From CAXNKH01 sp049296795 (GTDB lineage: Bacteria > Pseudomonadota > Gammaproteobacteria > Burkholderiales > Burkholderiaceae_C), in the NCBI GenBank assembly GCA_049296795.1, contig JBAQTC010000002.1, positions 164,964-228,963 of the forward strand: a stretch of DNA of 64,000 nucleotides, in the 5' to 3' direction. Positions within the stretch are counted from its first letter, which is position 1; each line of letters starts with the position of its first letter. This document shows, one piece after another, positions 1 through 8,256 of this stretch. The notes beneath the pieces were generated by a model, which had not been told where the DNA came from, searched no databases, and worked only from the letters and a program-made list of their open reading frames with translations. The position numbers and the translations under genes were made by a program.

Positions 1-1
1 A

Positions 2-448
2 ACGGCTGGTGGTGCCAGTGTATTTGCCCTGAGTCAGGGCGCAGCGTCGAGCAGTATGGCGCGCTGGATGGCCGACAAAGAGAATAAGGCTGATTTGATT
101 GGTGGTCTCAACGTCAAGGCCAAGGATGCGCATGTGCAAAGGGTTTTGCTCGACATGAGCACGACCGCACAAATCAACGACAGCATCAAGCTCGGCAGCG
201 CCATGTTGAGCGAAATTTCGCAGGTGGGGCGCTTGCACAAGCGCCAGGTGGAACAAGCGGGTTTCGCCGTACTCAAAGCGCCCGACATGCCCAGCGTTTT
301 GGTCGAAACCGCTTTCATCAGCAACCCCGATGAAGAGGCCAAGCTCAAAAGCCCTGCCTACCAACAGAGCTTGGCCGATGCACTGATGCGTGGCATCAGC
401 GCTTATTTTGAGAAAAACCCGCCGCTGGCGCGCAATCGCAGCGTTTAG
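2..448 (+). CDS. amiC: N-acetylmuramoyl-L-alanine amidase, C-terminal part (5' end outside window)
   Basis: Zinc-dependent amidase of the Amidase_3 family, which cuts the amide bond between N-acetylmuramic acid and the stem peptide during septum splitting in the periplasm. The reading frame is open from base 2, so the gene starts upstream of the window and only the last ~148 codons are seen. The segment GASVFALSQGAASSSMARW at the very start continues in frame into the internal ATG at 56, which is therefore not the true start. The motif PSVLVETAFISNPDEE carries the conserved glutamate of the family near the C-terminus. The first zinc ligands lie in the missing part. In many proteobacteria this gene is followed by mutL and miaA; here a repeat element begins about 50 bp after its stop and mutL is 21.5 kb away. 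AmiB versus AmiC naming cannot be settled from the fragment. Confidence 0.9.
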   Translation, partial: TAGGASVFALSQGAASSSMARWMADKENKADLIGGLNVKAKDAHVQRVLLDMSTTAQINDSIKLGSAMLSEISQVGRLHKRQVEQAGFAVLKAPDMPSVLVETAFISNPDEEAKLKSPAYQQSLADALMRGISAYFEKNPPLARNRSV

Positions 449-494
449 CAAGCTGCTGCAATACAGGCCACCAACCCTGCCAGCACCTTCGCTT

Positions 495-960
495 GCAACG
501 GTCATGGGGCTTCTTGCCAGAACCCGCGCTAGGCGGGCGGCGTGGCTGGGCGCAGCAAAGTTTTAATTCCCCTGTGCTGGCGCTGCTGAGACCGGGGTAA
601 ATAGCTCCGCGGCTGTCCCCTGCCCTTCGGGCTCCTCCTTGATGCCGCTGCGCCATTCACCCCAATCTCATCTTCGAAAATTGACACTGGCTTGGATCAG
701 AACGGCGCTCAGCTCTCGCTGTTTGGATTCCTTTTTACCGAGACAGCACTGCTGTTGAGGCCGGCGGTGCGGGTGTCCGGGCGCAGGCCCGATTCGCGGT
801 TGCTACACAGCTGGTGCGATAAAAACGGTGTTGACGCCAAGATCTTTAACTGAACCGACTACCGCCCGCGAGCCTGGGCTGGAGAACGGGCACCCAATCC
901 TCCGGCCACAGCCAATACCTACGCGCGCAACTGATGTGTGTAGCCTCACACTAACACGCG
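495..960 (+). repeat. Dispersed repeat family, copy A (L'-V-R-L)
   Basis: This gene-free stretch after the amidase is built from blocks that recur at 6635-7580, 18600-19080 and 63800-64000. It has a left block end (CTAGGCGGGCGGCGTGGCTG, 530-549), a variable part containing an 86-bp sub-repeat, the 44-bp core at 763-806 (begins GGCGGTGCGGGTGTCCGGGC and ends GGTTGCTAC) and a second left block from 870 (GAGCCTGGGCTGGAGAACGGG) to about 950. The core contains the small palindrome CGGGCGCAGGCCCG. All copies point the same way. No convincing gene lies in 449-1004. Confidence 0.9.
587..672 (+). repeat. 86-bp nested sub-repeat, copy 1
   Basis: Bases 587-672 recur almost exactly (about five differences by eye) at 18689-18774, in both cases upstream of the 44-bp core of the larger repeat. 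The block starts TGAGACCGGGG, includes GCTCCGCGGCTGTCCC and the hairpin GCCCTTCGGGC, and ends CACCCCAATCTCATC. It is absent from the tandem array at 6635-7580, so it is an optional component of the repeat family. Confidence 0.9.
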
Positions 961-1004
961 GAAATTTAGGCGCAACAATGAATTGAAATCTGATCTCAAT
1001 TAGA

Positions 1005-2084
1005 TTACAGAGCAGCAGCGATCTGAGCGACAAAAGCCGGGAAATGCGCCGGGTCGAGCCAGCGTGACACCACCACGGTCTGCGCTAGCGGGTCGATCCA
1101 AACAGTGTTGCCCCCTGCTCCCACCATGAAGTAACTTTGCGCACTGGCACCGGGGAAGTTTTTCCCCTCGGGGTTGAGCCAGGTGAGCCAGCCATAAAAA
1201 GGCGCCAGCTGGCAGGGTTGGCTCATGCGCCTAACCCAAGAGGCCGGCAGCAATGAGCGCTGCTGTCCCGGCTCACCCCACTGCCCTTCTTGCAGCATCA
1301 ATTGACCGATCAGCGCCTGGTCGTTGGCACTGATCGAAACGCCGCCACCCCAGTGCGTTCCGCCCGGGACCGATTGCAGGCGTTGTGCCGGCTGCCCCTG
1401 CGTGGCGGGCAGATCAACCCAGCTATTCTCATATCCGATCCAGCTGAAATTCGAGCCCGCTCCCAACGGTTGCAAAATAGCTTCCTGAAAAACTTCGGGC
1501 AAGGGTTGACGAAAGAGATGGAGCAAGGCCAGCGCCAGCTGATTGATCCGGACATCGTTGTATTCCCAATAGCTGCCGGGCGATTGCAGCGGCCGTGCAC
1601 TGCCCTTGACGCCACTGACCGGTTTCGGGTCAAACGCCAGCGTACGGTAACGATCGACCTGGTCTGGGATACCAAAACAGCTCCCTTCCCACTCACTGGT
1701 CTGGGTGAACAAATGGGTCCAGCTGATGCTTCGGTTGTGCTCGCTGTCAAAACCGATACCGGGCAGGCGCTGACACACCGGCTGCTCCGGGTCGGGCAAC
1801 AGGCCACGGGCGTGGGCGACCCCAGCCAGCAAGACCAGGTAAGTTTTAGCGACACTGAAGGTGTGATCAGCGCGCGCTGGCTCCCCCCAACGCCGCAAGA
1901 CCTTGCCATCTTTCAGAATCACGCCCGAGACCGGACCTCGCTCGTGCACCGGTCCGAACAAACGGTTCCAAGGAGGGGTGTCGACCTGGTGAATGCCCCA
2001 TTTCTCGGGCTCACGCTGTGGGTCACGGGTCCATGGCATTTCATGGGCCTGGGTAAAAGCAATGGCTTGGTCAAGTGCAGTCAT
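1005..2084 (-). CDS. Serine hydrolase, class C beta-lactamase-like family
   Basis: A 359-residue protein of the beta-lactamase/penicillin-binding-protein/esterase fold. The catalytic SxxK motif is SVAK (Ser77, Lys80) in HTFSVAKTYLVL, and the second motif is Tyr-Asn (YND, 175-177) in SYWEYNDVRIN; a GGN triplet near the C-terminus (VGAGGNTVWID) stands where KTG-like motifs occur. There is no signal peptide, so it is probably cytoplasmic, as in EstB- or NylB-like esterases and amidases rather than true beta-lactamases. Its ATG abuts the stop of the upstream DedA gene with no gap, so the two are co-transcribed and probably translationally coupled. The substrate cannot be predicted. Confidence 0.85.
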   Translation of the reverse strand: MTALDQAIAFTQAHEMPWTRDPQREPEKWGIHQVDTPPWNRLFGPVHERGPVSGVILKDGKVLRRWGEPARADHTFSVAKTYLVLLAGVAHARGLLPDPEQPVCQRLPGIGFDSEHNRSISWTHLFTQTSEWEGSCFGIPDQVDRYRTLAFDPKPVSGVKGSARPLQSPGSYWEYNDVRINQLALALLHLFRQPLPEVFQEAILQPLGAGSNFSWIGYENSWVDLPATQGQPAQRLQSVPGGTHWGGGVSISANDQALIGQLMLQEGQWGEPGQQRSLLPASWVRRMSQPCQLAPFYGWLTWLNPEGKNFPGASAQSYFMVGAGGNTVWIDPLAQTVVVSRWLDPAHFPAFVAQIAAAL

Positions 2085-2723
2085 TTAAACCTTCTGTTTA
2101 GCTTTCCAACTTCCGAACAACACCAACAGTCCCGGTACCAGGATCAAAGCCCAGATGATCTTGTCAAGATGGGCTTTGACCCAGGGGAAGTTGCCGAAAA
2201 AATACCCCGCCGTAACGATGGAGCCGACCCACAATAGGCCACCGCTGACATCGTAGAGGCTGAACTTGCGACGCGTCATCTGCGCCACGCCGGCGACAAA
2301 CGGCGCAAAAGTGCGCAGGAACGGCATGAAGCGCGCAGCGACGATGGTGATGCCGCCATATTTCTCATAAAAAGCGTGGGCCTGGTCAAACGCGCGTTTG
2401 TTGAAGTAGCGCGAATCCTCCCACTGGAACACCTTGGGTCCGAAATATCGGCCTACCGTGTAGTTGCATTGGTTACCCAAAACCGCCGCTGCCCACAACA
2501 AGCCCAGCGTCAGTGGGTAACTCATCAGGCCGACGCCGCACAAAGCACCCACCACGAATAACAAAGAGTCACCCGGGAGAAACGGCATCACCACCACACC
2601 GGTTTCAACAAAAATAATCAAAAACAACAGGGCATAGACCCAGAGCCCATAGTTCTGCACAAAAGATTCCAAGTGCTTGTCAACGTGCAGAATGAAATCA
2701 ATTAAAAAAGTAAAAATTTCCAT
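2085..2723 (-). CDS. DedA family inner-membrane protein
   Basis: A 212-residue polytopic membrane protein of the DedA/SNARE-associated family, linked to membrane homeostasis, undecaprenyl-phosphate or phospholipid translocation and proton-motive-force-dependent transport. Hallmarks are the first re-entrant motif with Glu40, Pro47, Pro50 and Asp52 (ETGVVVMPFLPGDSLLF) and the second motif RFMPFLRTFAPFVAG with Arg131 and Arg137. Four to five hydrophobic segments are visible and the length is normal. It precedes the serine hydrolase without a gap and follows the FAD monooxygenase by 11 bp, all on the minus strand. The role in this operon is unknown; it may be a resident membrane protein rather than part of the catabolic pathway. 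Confidence 0.92.
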   Translation of the reverse strand: MEIFTFLIDFILHVDKHLESFVQNYGLWVYALLFLIIFVETGVVVMPFLPGDSLLFVVGALCGVGLMSYPLTLGLLWAAAVLGNQCNYTVGRYFGPKVFQWEDSRYFNKRAFDQAHAFYEKYGGITIVAARFMPFLRTFAPFVAGVAQMTRRKFSLYDVSGGLLWVGSIVTAGYFFGNFPWVKAHLDKIIWALILVPGLLVLFGSWKAKQKV

Positions 2724-2734
2724 GGGTCGAATTA

Positions 2735-3961
2735 TCAGCGTTCAGAACGGGGCAACTTCAACCATTGGTCCACCGGTGTGGCGCTCAAATCAATTGCAGT
2801 TTCCAGCATCATGGTGCGGGCCATCGCTGCCGAGTCATTCCTGCTGTTGCTGCACATAAAGTCACCCAGTACCCGGCCTCGGTCCACCGCAGCGCGAGAG
2901 GGCGCCAGACGTTGCTGCTCAAAAGCGTGCAACGCTTGCGCAGTCGCACCGTGCTGAGCAATCAAGTCCGTCAATGCCATGGCGTCTTGCGCCGCCTTGG
3001 TCACACCCATACCGACATGGGGTCGCGCCACAAAAGCGGCATCGCCCATTAAAGCGACCCGGCCAAAGGCTATTTGTGAACTGCTGCAGTCGTAAATGGC
3101 TTGCAAGAACGGTTGCGCAGTTTTTTCCAACACCTCGGCGAACTGCGGCGCCAGCAACTCGCGTGCTGCCTGGCGTACTTTGGCCACCTGTTGCCAGGCG
3201 ACTTTGTTGGGCGGAATTCCCAGCGGGTAATGATGGCCATCGGCGTCGCTCTGCAAAGCCTGTAAATCCGCTTCATCGGCAGTCGGCCGATACCAAACGT
3301 AGTTGTAACGCCGCTGGCCCGGTGCCACCGAATTACCGACACCGGCGACCGGATAACCAATGATCAACTCACCAGGTGCCACACAAAAACCAAAAGTCTC
3401 AAACAAGGTGCTCAAGCTTCGCTGCGACAACACCGATTCATCACAGACGCCACGCCAAGCCACATAGCCAGCGTATTGGGCCTGAACCTGGGGCGACAAC
3501 TGGGCTCTGAGCGCCGAGCGCAAACCGTCCGAAGCCACCACCAAGTCAGCTTCAAAATGGCGACCATCTTCACAGTAAAGCACCACAGACTGCTCACTTT
3601 GCTCGACCCGGTTGACCGATGCCCCATGCAAGTAACGCTCGGCGGGAAACTGCGCCAGCAGCAAGGCATAGAGCCGACTCCAGGAGGTCAGGACTTGCGG
3701 CACGACACTGCGCTCCAGCACACTGCCGTCGCGCGCCAGGACCACGCGCTGCTCCATGGCAACGCCCAACGCGGCCTCAGGCGGCACACCACAGCGCGAG
3801 AGCGCCGTGACCAAAGGCTGGTGAGTGACGATGCCAGCACCCCGGCCATCGAGCGAACCCAGTGCTTTTTCCAGCACCCGGACCTTGTGACCGGAACGAC
3901 TCAGCATATTGGCTGCCAGCAAGCCGCCCAATGAACCACCAACGACCAGGATGTTCGCCAT
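2735..3961 (-). CDS. FAD-dependent monooxygenase, 2,6-dihydroxypyridine 3-monooxygenase-like
   Basis: A 408-residue group A flavoprotein hydroxylase, predicted to hydroxylate an aromatic or N-heteroaromatic ring with NAD(P)H and O2. It has the FAD-binding glycine motif VVGGSLGG (6-13), the DG motif in VVASDGLRSALR (Asp145-Gly146) and the GD motif in RVALMGDAAFVARPH (Gly306-Asp307). The VVGGS start instead of GxGxxG, the GAGIV segment near residue 41, the YAGYVAWRGV segment and the RPHVGMGVTKAAQD stretch after the GD motif resemble what I recall of 2,6-dihydroxypyridine 3-hydroxylase, more than phenol or salicylate hydroxylases. It is divergent from the VOC-monooxygenase-cyclase operon that starts at 4116. 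The substrate is not proven; a carbocyclic phenolic acid remains possible. Confidence 0.85.
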   Translation of the reverse strand: MANILVVGGSLGGLLAANMLSRSGHKVRVLEKALGSLDGRGAGIVTHQPLVTALSRCGVPPEAALGVAMEQRVVLARDGSVLERSVVPQVLTSWSRLYALLLAQFPAERYLHGASVNRVEQSEQSVVLYCEDGRHFEADLVVASDGLRSALRAQLSPQVQAQYAGYVAWRGVCDESVLSQRSLSTLFETFGFCVAPGELIIGYPVAGVGNSVAPGQRRYNYVWYRPTADEADLQALQSDADGHHYPLGIPPNKVAWQQVAKVRQAARELLAPQFAEVLEKTAQPFLQAIYDCSSSQIAFGRVALMGDAAFVARPHVGMGVTKAAQDAMALTDLIAQHGATAQALHAFEQQRLAPSRAAVDRGRVLGDFMCSNSRNDSAAMARTMMLETAIDLSATPVDQWLKLPRSER

Positions 3962-4115
3962 CAGTGCAGCACCAAGGTGGCCGCCAAATACCGAATTCGG
4001 GACTGAGAAATGGAGGGAAAAATTATTTTTTCTGTCATGGCAAAATCAAGCTGAATTATGCGGCCGAGCCGATAGGGTTCCGGCTATGCTCAGCCGTCCA
4101 TCTCAAGGAGACATG

Positions 4116-4589
4116 ATGCCAGTGACCGAATTGAATCATTATTTTGTCCGTGCCCAGCAGCTCGAAGCGACCAAGGACTTCTACGTCAACGCCCTGGGTT
4201 TTGAAATCATGCCTCGGCCTGATTTCCCGTTCAAGGGTTATTGGCTGGGTGTCAACGGCAAGATCCAAGTCCACATGGGGCCCGCGGGGATCAAAAACTC
4301 CGAACTCTATTACCTGGGAACGACCCCGAAATCAGCGGCTGACAATTCCGGGGTGATTGACCACATTGCTTTTCTTGCCACCGAACCCCAGGTTTTTATC
4401 GACCGTTTCAAGACCATGGGCATCGCCGTGCGACCGCGAAGCTTTCCCGAATCCGAGCTTTACCAGCTCTTCATCAAGGATCCGGACGGGCTAACCGTTG
4501 AACTTAATTTCTGGGGAATTAAAGAAGCACCTGATTGGGGCGGTGAAAACTACTCTGAAATGCCCCGCGAGAACGAGACTCAGGAATGA
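4116..4589 (+). CDS. VOC (glyoxalase/extradiol dioxygenase fold) protein
   Basis: A 157-residue vicinal-oxygen-chelate protein. The candidate metal ligands are His8 (TELNHYFVRA), His83 (GVIDHIAFLA) and Glu129 (GLTVELNFWG), with the usual KDPDG turn at 121-125. The open frame extends up to 3909, but AAGGAG at 4105-4110 sits 5 nt before the ATG at 4116 (an ATG at 4113 would leave only 2 nt), so 4116 is chosen. Family members include glyoxalases, fosfomycin-resistance proteins and single-domain extradiol dioxygenases. The overlap with the next gene (ATGA at 4586-4589) ties it to an aromatic flavin monooxygenase, so a ring-cleavage or isomerase role is the better guess. It is first in a three-gene operon. 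Confidence 0.85.
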   Translation: MPVTELNHYFVRAQQLEATKDFYVNALGFEIMPRPDFPFKGYWLGVNGKIQVHMGPAGIKNSELYYLGTTPKSAADNSGVIDHIAFLATEPQVFIDRFKTMGIAVRPRSFPESELYQLFIKDPDGLTVELNFWGIKEAPDWGGENYSEMPRENETQE

Positions 4590-5794
4590 ACGCCAGGACC
4601 ATCAAAGCTTTGGATTTTTCCGATGTCACAACCGAAGAAGCATTGAGCCGAGCCCGGGACCTGGTTCCCGTGTTGCGGCAACGCGCTGACCAAGCCGAAA
4701 CCGAACGTTCCCTGCTGAAAGACACTGAGGCTGACCTGCACCGGCTCGGTCTATTCCGTTTCCACCAGCCTCGGCGCTACGGTGGCATGGAGCTCGATTT
4801 CCAAGCCTTTGTTGATTTACCCGCAGAAATTGGCCGAGGTTGCGCATCGACTGCCTGGAATGTGGCGAATTTGGGGGCCCATCACTGGATGTTGGCCTTG
4901 TACGACGAACGCGCGCAGGACGAAGTCTGGGGCGCCAACCCTGATGCCTTGATTGCGTCGGGTATCGCCTACCCCCAAGGCCGTGGTCGCAAAGTAGACG
5001 GCGGCTTCATCCTCAGCGGGCGCTGGAATTTCTCCAGCGGTGTTGACGTCAGCCAGTGGAATATGCTGGCTGCCATCATTCGCGATGGCGAAACCGTGAT
5101 CGATTACCGCATGTGCCTGCTCCCCGCATCCGACTACCAGGTGGTGGACGATTGGCAGGTTCTGGGCATGCGCAACACCGGTAGTAAGACCGTGGTCGCC
5201 AACGAGGTGTTTGTTCCCGATTACCGCGCTTTGGCCAGCTTGGATGCCCGCGGCGGCAAAGGTTTTCCAGGCGCCAAGTCCAACCCCAACCCGCTCTACC
5301 AAATTCCCATGTCGGCCATCGGCGCGCACGGCCTAGGTGGCGCAGCTGTGGGCAACGCTCAAGCTGCGTTAGAGCTCAGCATCGAATTGGTCAAGGAACG
5401 TAGTACCCACTACACGCAAATGAAAATGCGCGACTTCCAGGCTGTTCAATTACGCATCGGTGCGGCCGGCTCCAAAATTGACGCCGCACGTCTGCTGATG
5501 CGCAACGATTGCATAGAAGGCCAGCAATTTTCTAACCGGGGCGAGATACCCGACGCCCAAACCAAGCTGCGCTTCAAACGTAACCTAGCCTACGCCGTGA
5601 GCCTGTGTACCGAGGCGGTTGATTTAATGCACGCGATGGCCGGTGGCAACGGAATTTACGACAGCTACCCGATCCAGCGAATTTTCCGCGATGCCCATGC
5701 TTTGGCCGGTCATTTCAGTTTCAGCTATGACGCCCAGTTGTCGAACTGGGGTCTGGTGGCGCTCGGCGGCGAAGCCACTACGCCAACGCTCTAG
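4586..5794 (+). CDS. Acyl-CoA-dehydrogenase-like flavin-dependent monooxygenase (group D)
   Basis: A 402-residue protein with the acyl-CoA dehydrogenase fold, of the branch that acts as the oxygenase of two-component aromatic hydroxylases (relatives: HsaA, the C2 component of 4-hydroxyphenylacetate hydroxylase, indole-oxidising IacA/IifC). It would use reduced flavin from a separate reductase, and no reductase gene is in the window. Visible features are the N-terminal helical part (RYGGMELDFQAF), the middle beta domain (SGRWNFSSGVDVSQW, GMRNTGSKTVV) and the C-terminal helices ending HAMAGGNGIYDSYPIQRIFRD. Its ATG overlaps the VOC stop by 4 bp and the cyclase-family gene follows 9 bp later. 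True acyl-CoA dehydrogenase activity is less likely because the context is ring oxidation. Confidence 0.85.
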   Translation: MNARTIKALDFSDVTTEEALSRARDLVPVLRQRADQAETERSLLKDTEADLHRLGLFRFHQPRRYGGMELDFQAFVDLPAEIGRGCASTAWNVANLGAHHWMLALYDERAQDEVWGANPDALIASGIAYPQGRGRKVDGGFILSGRWNFSSGVDVSQWNMLAAIIRDGETVIDYRMCLLPASDYQVVDDWQVLGMRNTGSKTVVANEVFVPDYRALASLDARGGKGFPGAKSNPNPLYQIPMSAIGAHGLGGAAVGNAQAALELSIELVKERSTHYTQMKMRDFQAVQLRIGAAGSKIDAARLLMRNDCIEGQQFSNRGEIPDAQTKLRFKRNLAYAVSLCTEAVDLMHAMAGGNGIYDSYPIQRIFRDAHALAGHFSFSYDAQLSNWGLVALGGEATTPTL

Positions 5795-5803
5795 GGCAAC
5801 GCC

Positions 5804-6610
5804 ATGAGCCGCAGCGTCATCGACCTATCGATTTACCTGGAAAACGATGTGGTGTCGGACCCACCACCGTTCGGACCCAAGATCAGTTATTTCGATCACG
5901 ACATGACTTTTGGCCAGATGTCACCTTTTTTTCCAGGTTTAAAAAAAGAGGACTTGCCAGACAGTGCGGCCTGGGCAATCGAGAAAGTTGAGCTGATCAC
6001 GCACAACGGAACTCATCTGGATGCGCCCTACCACTTTCACCCCACCATGAACCGCAGCACGGGTGAGCCCGAGCGCGCGATCACGATCGATGAAGTGGAC
6101 TTGAACTGGTGTTTCCAACCCGGCGTCAAACTCGATTTCCGTCATTTCCCTGATGGCTATGTGGTCAGCGCCAACGACGTTGAGCAAGAATTGCAACGGA
6201 TCTCTCACACCCTCAAAGCGCTTGAAATTGTGGTGATCAACACCCGGGCTGGATCGCGCTATGGCCAGTCCGATTACGTCAGCGCAGGTTGCGGCATGGG
6301 CTATGAAGCCACCATGTACTTGCTCGAACGCGGGGTCCGCCTCACGGGCACCGACGCTTGGAGTTGGGATGCCCCTTTCGTTCATACCGCGAAAAAATAC
6401 CAGGAAACGGGTGATGCCTCCCTGATCTGGGAAGGCCACAAAGCCGGTCGCGACATCGGCTACTGCCATCTGGAAAAACTGCACAACCTTGAAGCCTTGC
6501 CGCCGGATGGTTTCATCGTGTCATGTTTCCCACACAAAATCCGGGGCGCTTCAGCCGGATGGACCCGTGCCGTGGCCATTGTGGACGACAAGTTACTGGC
6601 GGCAATTTAG
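5804..6610 (+). CDS. Cyclase family metal-dependent hydrolase (kynurenine formamidase/isatin hydrolase-like)
   Basis: A 268-residue member of the cyclase family (PF04199 type). The signature HxGTHxDxPxH is complete as HNGTHLDAPYH, with His67, His71, Asp73 and His77 as metal ligands (Mn or Zn in characterised relatives). Members hydrolyse amides and N-heterocyclic rings: N-formylkynurenine, isatin, cyclic imides. It is the last gene of the VOC-monooxygenase-cyclase operon and is followed by the repeat array at 6635. Together with the molybdenum hydroxylase and the pyridine-hydroxylase-like flavoenzyme it suggests opening of an N-containing ring or an amide; this is inference. A lactone-hydrolase role is also possible. 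Confidence 0.88.
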   Translation: MSRSVIDLSIYLENDVVSDPPPFGPKISYFDHDMTFGQMSPFFPGLKKEDLPDSAAWAIEKVELITHNGTHLDAPYHFHPTMNRSTGEPERAITIDEVDLNWCFQPGVKLDFRHFPDGYVVSANDVEQELQRISHTLKALEIVVINTRAGSRYGQSDYVSAGCGMGYEATMYLLERGVRLTGTDAWSWDAPFVHTAKKYQETGDASLIWEGHKAGRDIGYCHLEKLHNLEALPPDGFIVSCFPHKIRGASAGWTRAVAIVDDKLLAAI

Positions 6611-6634
6611 CCAACTCTGTCACTCAATCTCCTC

Positions 6635-7580
6635 GAGTCTGGGCTGGAAAACGGGTACCCAATCCACCGGCCGTCGCCCACACCTTCGCACGCAAAGGAG
6701 TTTTCAACTTCAAGTCAGCACCTCGCGCTAGGCGGGCGGCGTGGCTGCCCTTCTTCGGCTCAGCTCGCGGACAAATTCATGAGACGCTCATGCCTTACTT
6801 CATTAGCCCTGCTACATGAGCTCAAACTCTGTGGCAACCGCAAATCGAGCCTGCGCCTGCCAGCCCCACCACCCACCTTGGTTCATCCTTGCGTTCTGGC
6901 TTTTTTAATTCATTTTGAAGAATGAACACTGTCGGTTAGGTCGGCGGTGCGGGTGTCCGGGCGCAGGCCCGATTCGCGGTTGCTACACAGCTCGTACACC
7001 AGCCTCAGGTTAATGCAGCAACGATCGCACGCACTGACAACCGTCCGCGAGCCTGGGCTGGAGAACGGGCACCCAATCCACCGGCCCTCGCCCACACCTA
7101 CGCGCGCAAAGGTTGGGTGCAGCTTCACGCCAACACACCAGCGCTAGCCGTGCGGCGTGGCTGTCCTTCTTCGGCTCAGCTCGCAGGCAAGGGCTTCTGG
7201 CGCGGAAGTGCTTTGTCGTCAAGAACGTGCTGGCAGTCAAACTCTGTGGCAACCGCAAATCGAGCCTGCGCCTGCCAGCCCCACCACCCACCTTGGTTCA
7301 TCCTTGCTTTCTGGCTTTTTGAATTCACTTTGAAGAATTAACACTGTCGGTTAGGCCGGCGGTGCGGGTGTCCGGGCGCAGGCCCGATTCGCGGTTGCTA
7401 CACAGCTCGTACACCAGCCTCAGGTTAATGCAGCAACGATCGCACGCACTGACAGCCGTCCGCGAGCCTGGGCTGTAGAACGGGTACCCAATCCACCGGC
7501 CTTGCCAACACCTCCAGGCGCAATTGGAAGTTAGTTTCATGCCAGCACCTAGCGCTAGGCGGGCGGCGTATCGCTGAGGG
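6635..7580 (+). repeat. Dispersed repeat family, tandem array of about 2.3 units of 414-415 bp (copy B)
   Basis: The gene-free stretch 6611-7683 is filled by a tandem array. Units start with GAGYCTGGGCTGG at 6635, 7049 and 7464, a period of 414 and 415 bp, and the third unit stops near 7580. The second halves, 6823-7048 and 7238-7463, are 226 bp each and about 97% identical by eye; they contain the 44-bp core (6943-6986 and 7358-7401). The first halves (6635-6768, 7049-7184) are more diverged. Between the halves lie two unrelated inserts of 54 and 53 bp (6769-6822, 7185-7237). No credible coding frame is present. Confidence 0.92.
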
Positions 7581-7683
7581 TTTTTTGAACTTCATTTCAA
7601 AGAGCTCTCTGAAGTGAATTTCTAAACTCCGATTACAGCTAAACTGCGGTCCAATGAAGAACAGGTTCACCAAGGACAAATTC

Positions 7684-8256
7684 ATGAAGAAAACACCGGA
7701 GTCCGATGCCTTGAATTGGCCCCAGGCCGTGCATCGCTTACTTAGCCAAAATGCCATCCGTCAAGTGGCCTTGGTTCCCGATGCGGGTCATGCCAAGCTG
7801 ATTACTTTGTGCGAAAACGACCCGTCAATGCGGGTGGTTCGCCTGACCAGTGAAGAACAAGGTGTGGCGCTGCTGGGCGGCGCTTGGCTTGGCGGCGAAA
7901 AAGGTGTCTTGCTGATGCAAAGCAGTGGCGTGGGCAACTGCATCAATATGCTGTCGCTGTGCTCTGCCGGCCAGTTTCCTTTGCTGATGTTGGTCACGAT
8001 GCGGGGAGATCACGGCGAGTTCAATCCTTCCCAAGTGGCGATGGGTGATGCATCGCAGACTGTGCTCGAAGCCATGGGTGTCATTGTCAGGCGTGCCGAC
8101 AACGCCGAACAAGTGATCGAGCAGGTAGCTGGCGCACTCAGCATGGCCTACAACACCTACCGCCCAATGGCGGTGCTGATTGGTCAGAAGGTGATGGGGG
8201 CCAAAGACTTTCTTCAGCTCAGCAACCCGCAACTCGACGAGGTGCCCAAGGCATGA
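7684..8256 (+). CDS. Thiamine-diphosphate enzyme, N-terminal (PYR) subunit; sulfopyruvate decarboxylase alpha-like
   Basis: A 190-residue protein equivalent to the pyrimidine-binding domain of ThDP decarboxylases, encoded as a separate subunit as in ComD/phosphonopyruvate-type decarboxylases. The conserved glutamate that activates the cofactor is in RLTSEEQGVALLGGAW (Glu57/Glu58 from this start), followed by the typical QSSGVGNCINML stretch. The frame reaches back to an ATG at 7654, but AGGA at 7673-7676 stands 7 nt before the ATG at 7684, which is preferred. It overlaps the PP-domain subunit by 4 bp, so the two form one enzyme. The predicted reaction is non-oxidative decarboxylation of a 2-oxo acid; the substrate is unknown. 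Confidence 0.85.
   Translation: MKKTPESDALNWPQAVHRLLSQNAIRQVALVPDAGHAKLITLCENDPSMRVVRLTSEEQGVALLGGAWLGGEKGVLLMQSSGVGNCINMLSLCSAGQFPLLMLVTMRGDHGEFNPSQVAMGDASQTVLEAMGVIVRRADNAEQVIEQVAGALSMAYNTYRPMAVLIGQKVMGAKDFLQLSNPQLDEVPKA

Noticed and set aside
1290..2237. A 315-codon plus-strand frame over the serine hydrolase and DedA genes
   Set aside because: Antisense to two recognisable proteins, no ribosome-binding site and no domain.
6935..7356. Integron attC-like sites (GTTAGGC at 7350-7356, GTTAGGT at 6935-6941)
   Set aside because: No matching inverse core (RYYYAAC) lies at the needed distance, the motif is missing in copies A, C and D, and no integrase or cassette genes are present.
6910..7540. 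Minus-strand frames of about 72 codons in each tandem repeat unit, and a related one at 803-1033
   Set aside because: The peptides agree only because the DNA is repeated; at 803-1033 the frame diverges and there is no ribosome-binding site or codon-level constraint.
6635..7580. CRISPR-like repeat-spacer arrangement
   Set aside because: The units are 415 bp with only two variable segments of about 54 bp, far from CRISPR dimensions, and no cas genes are in the window.
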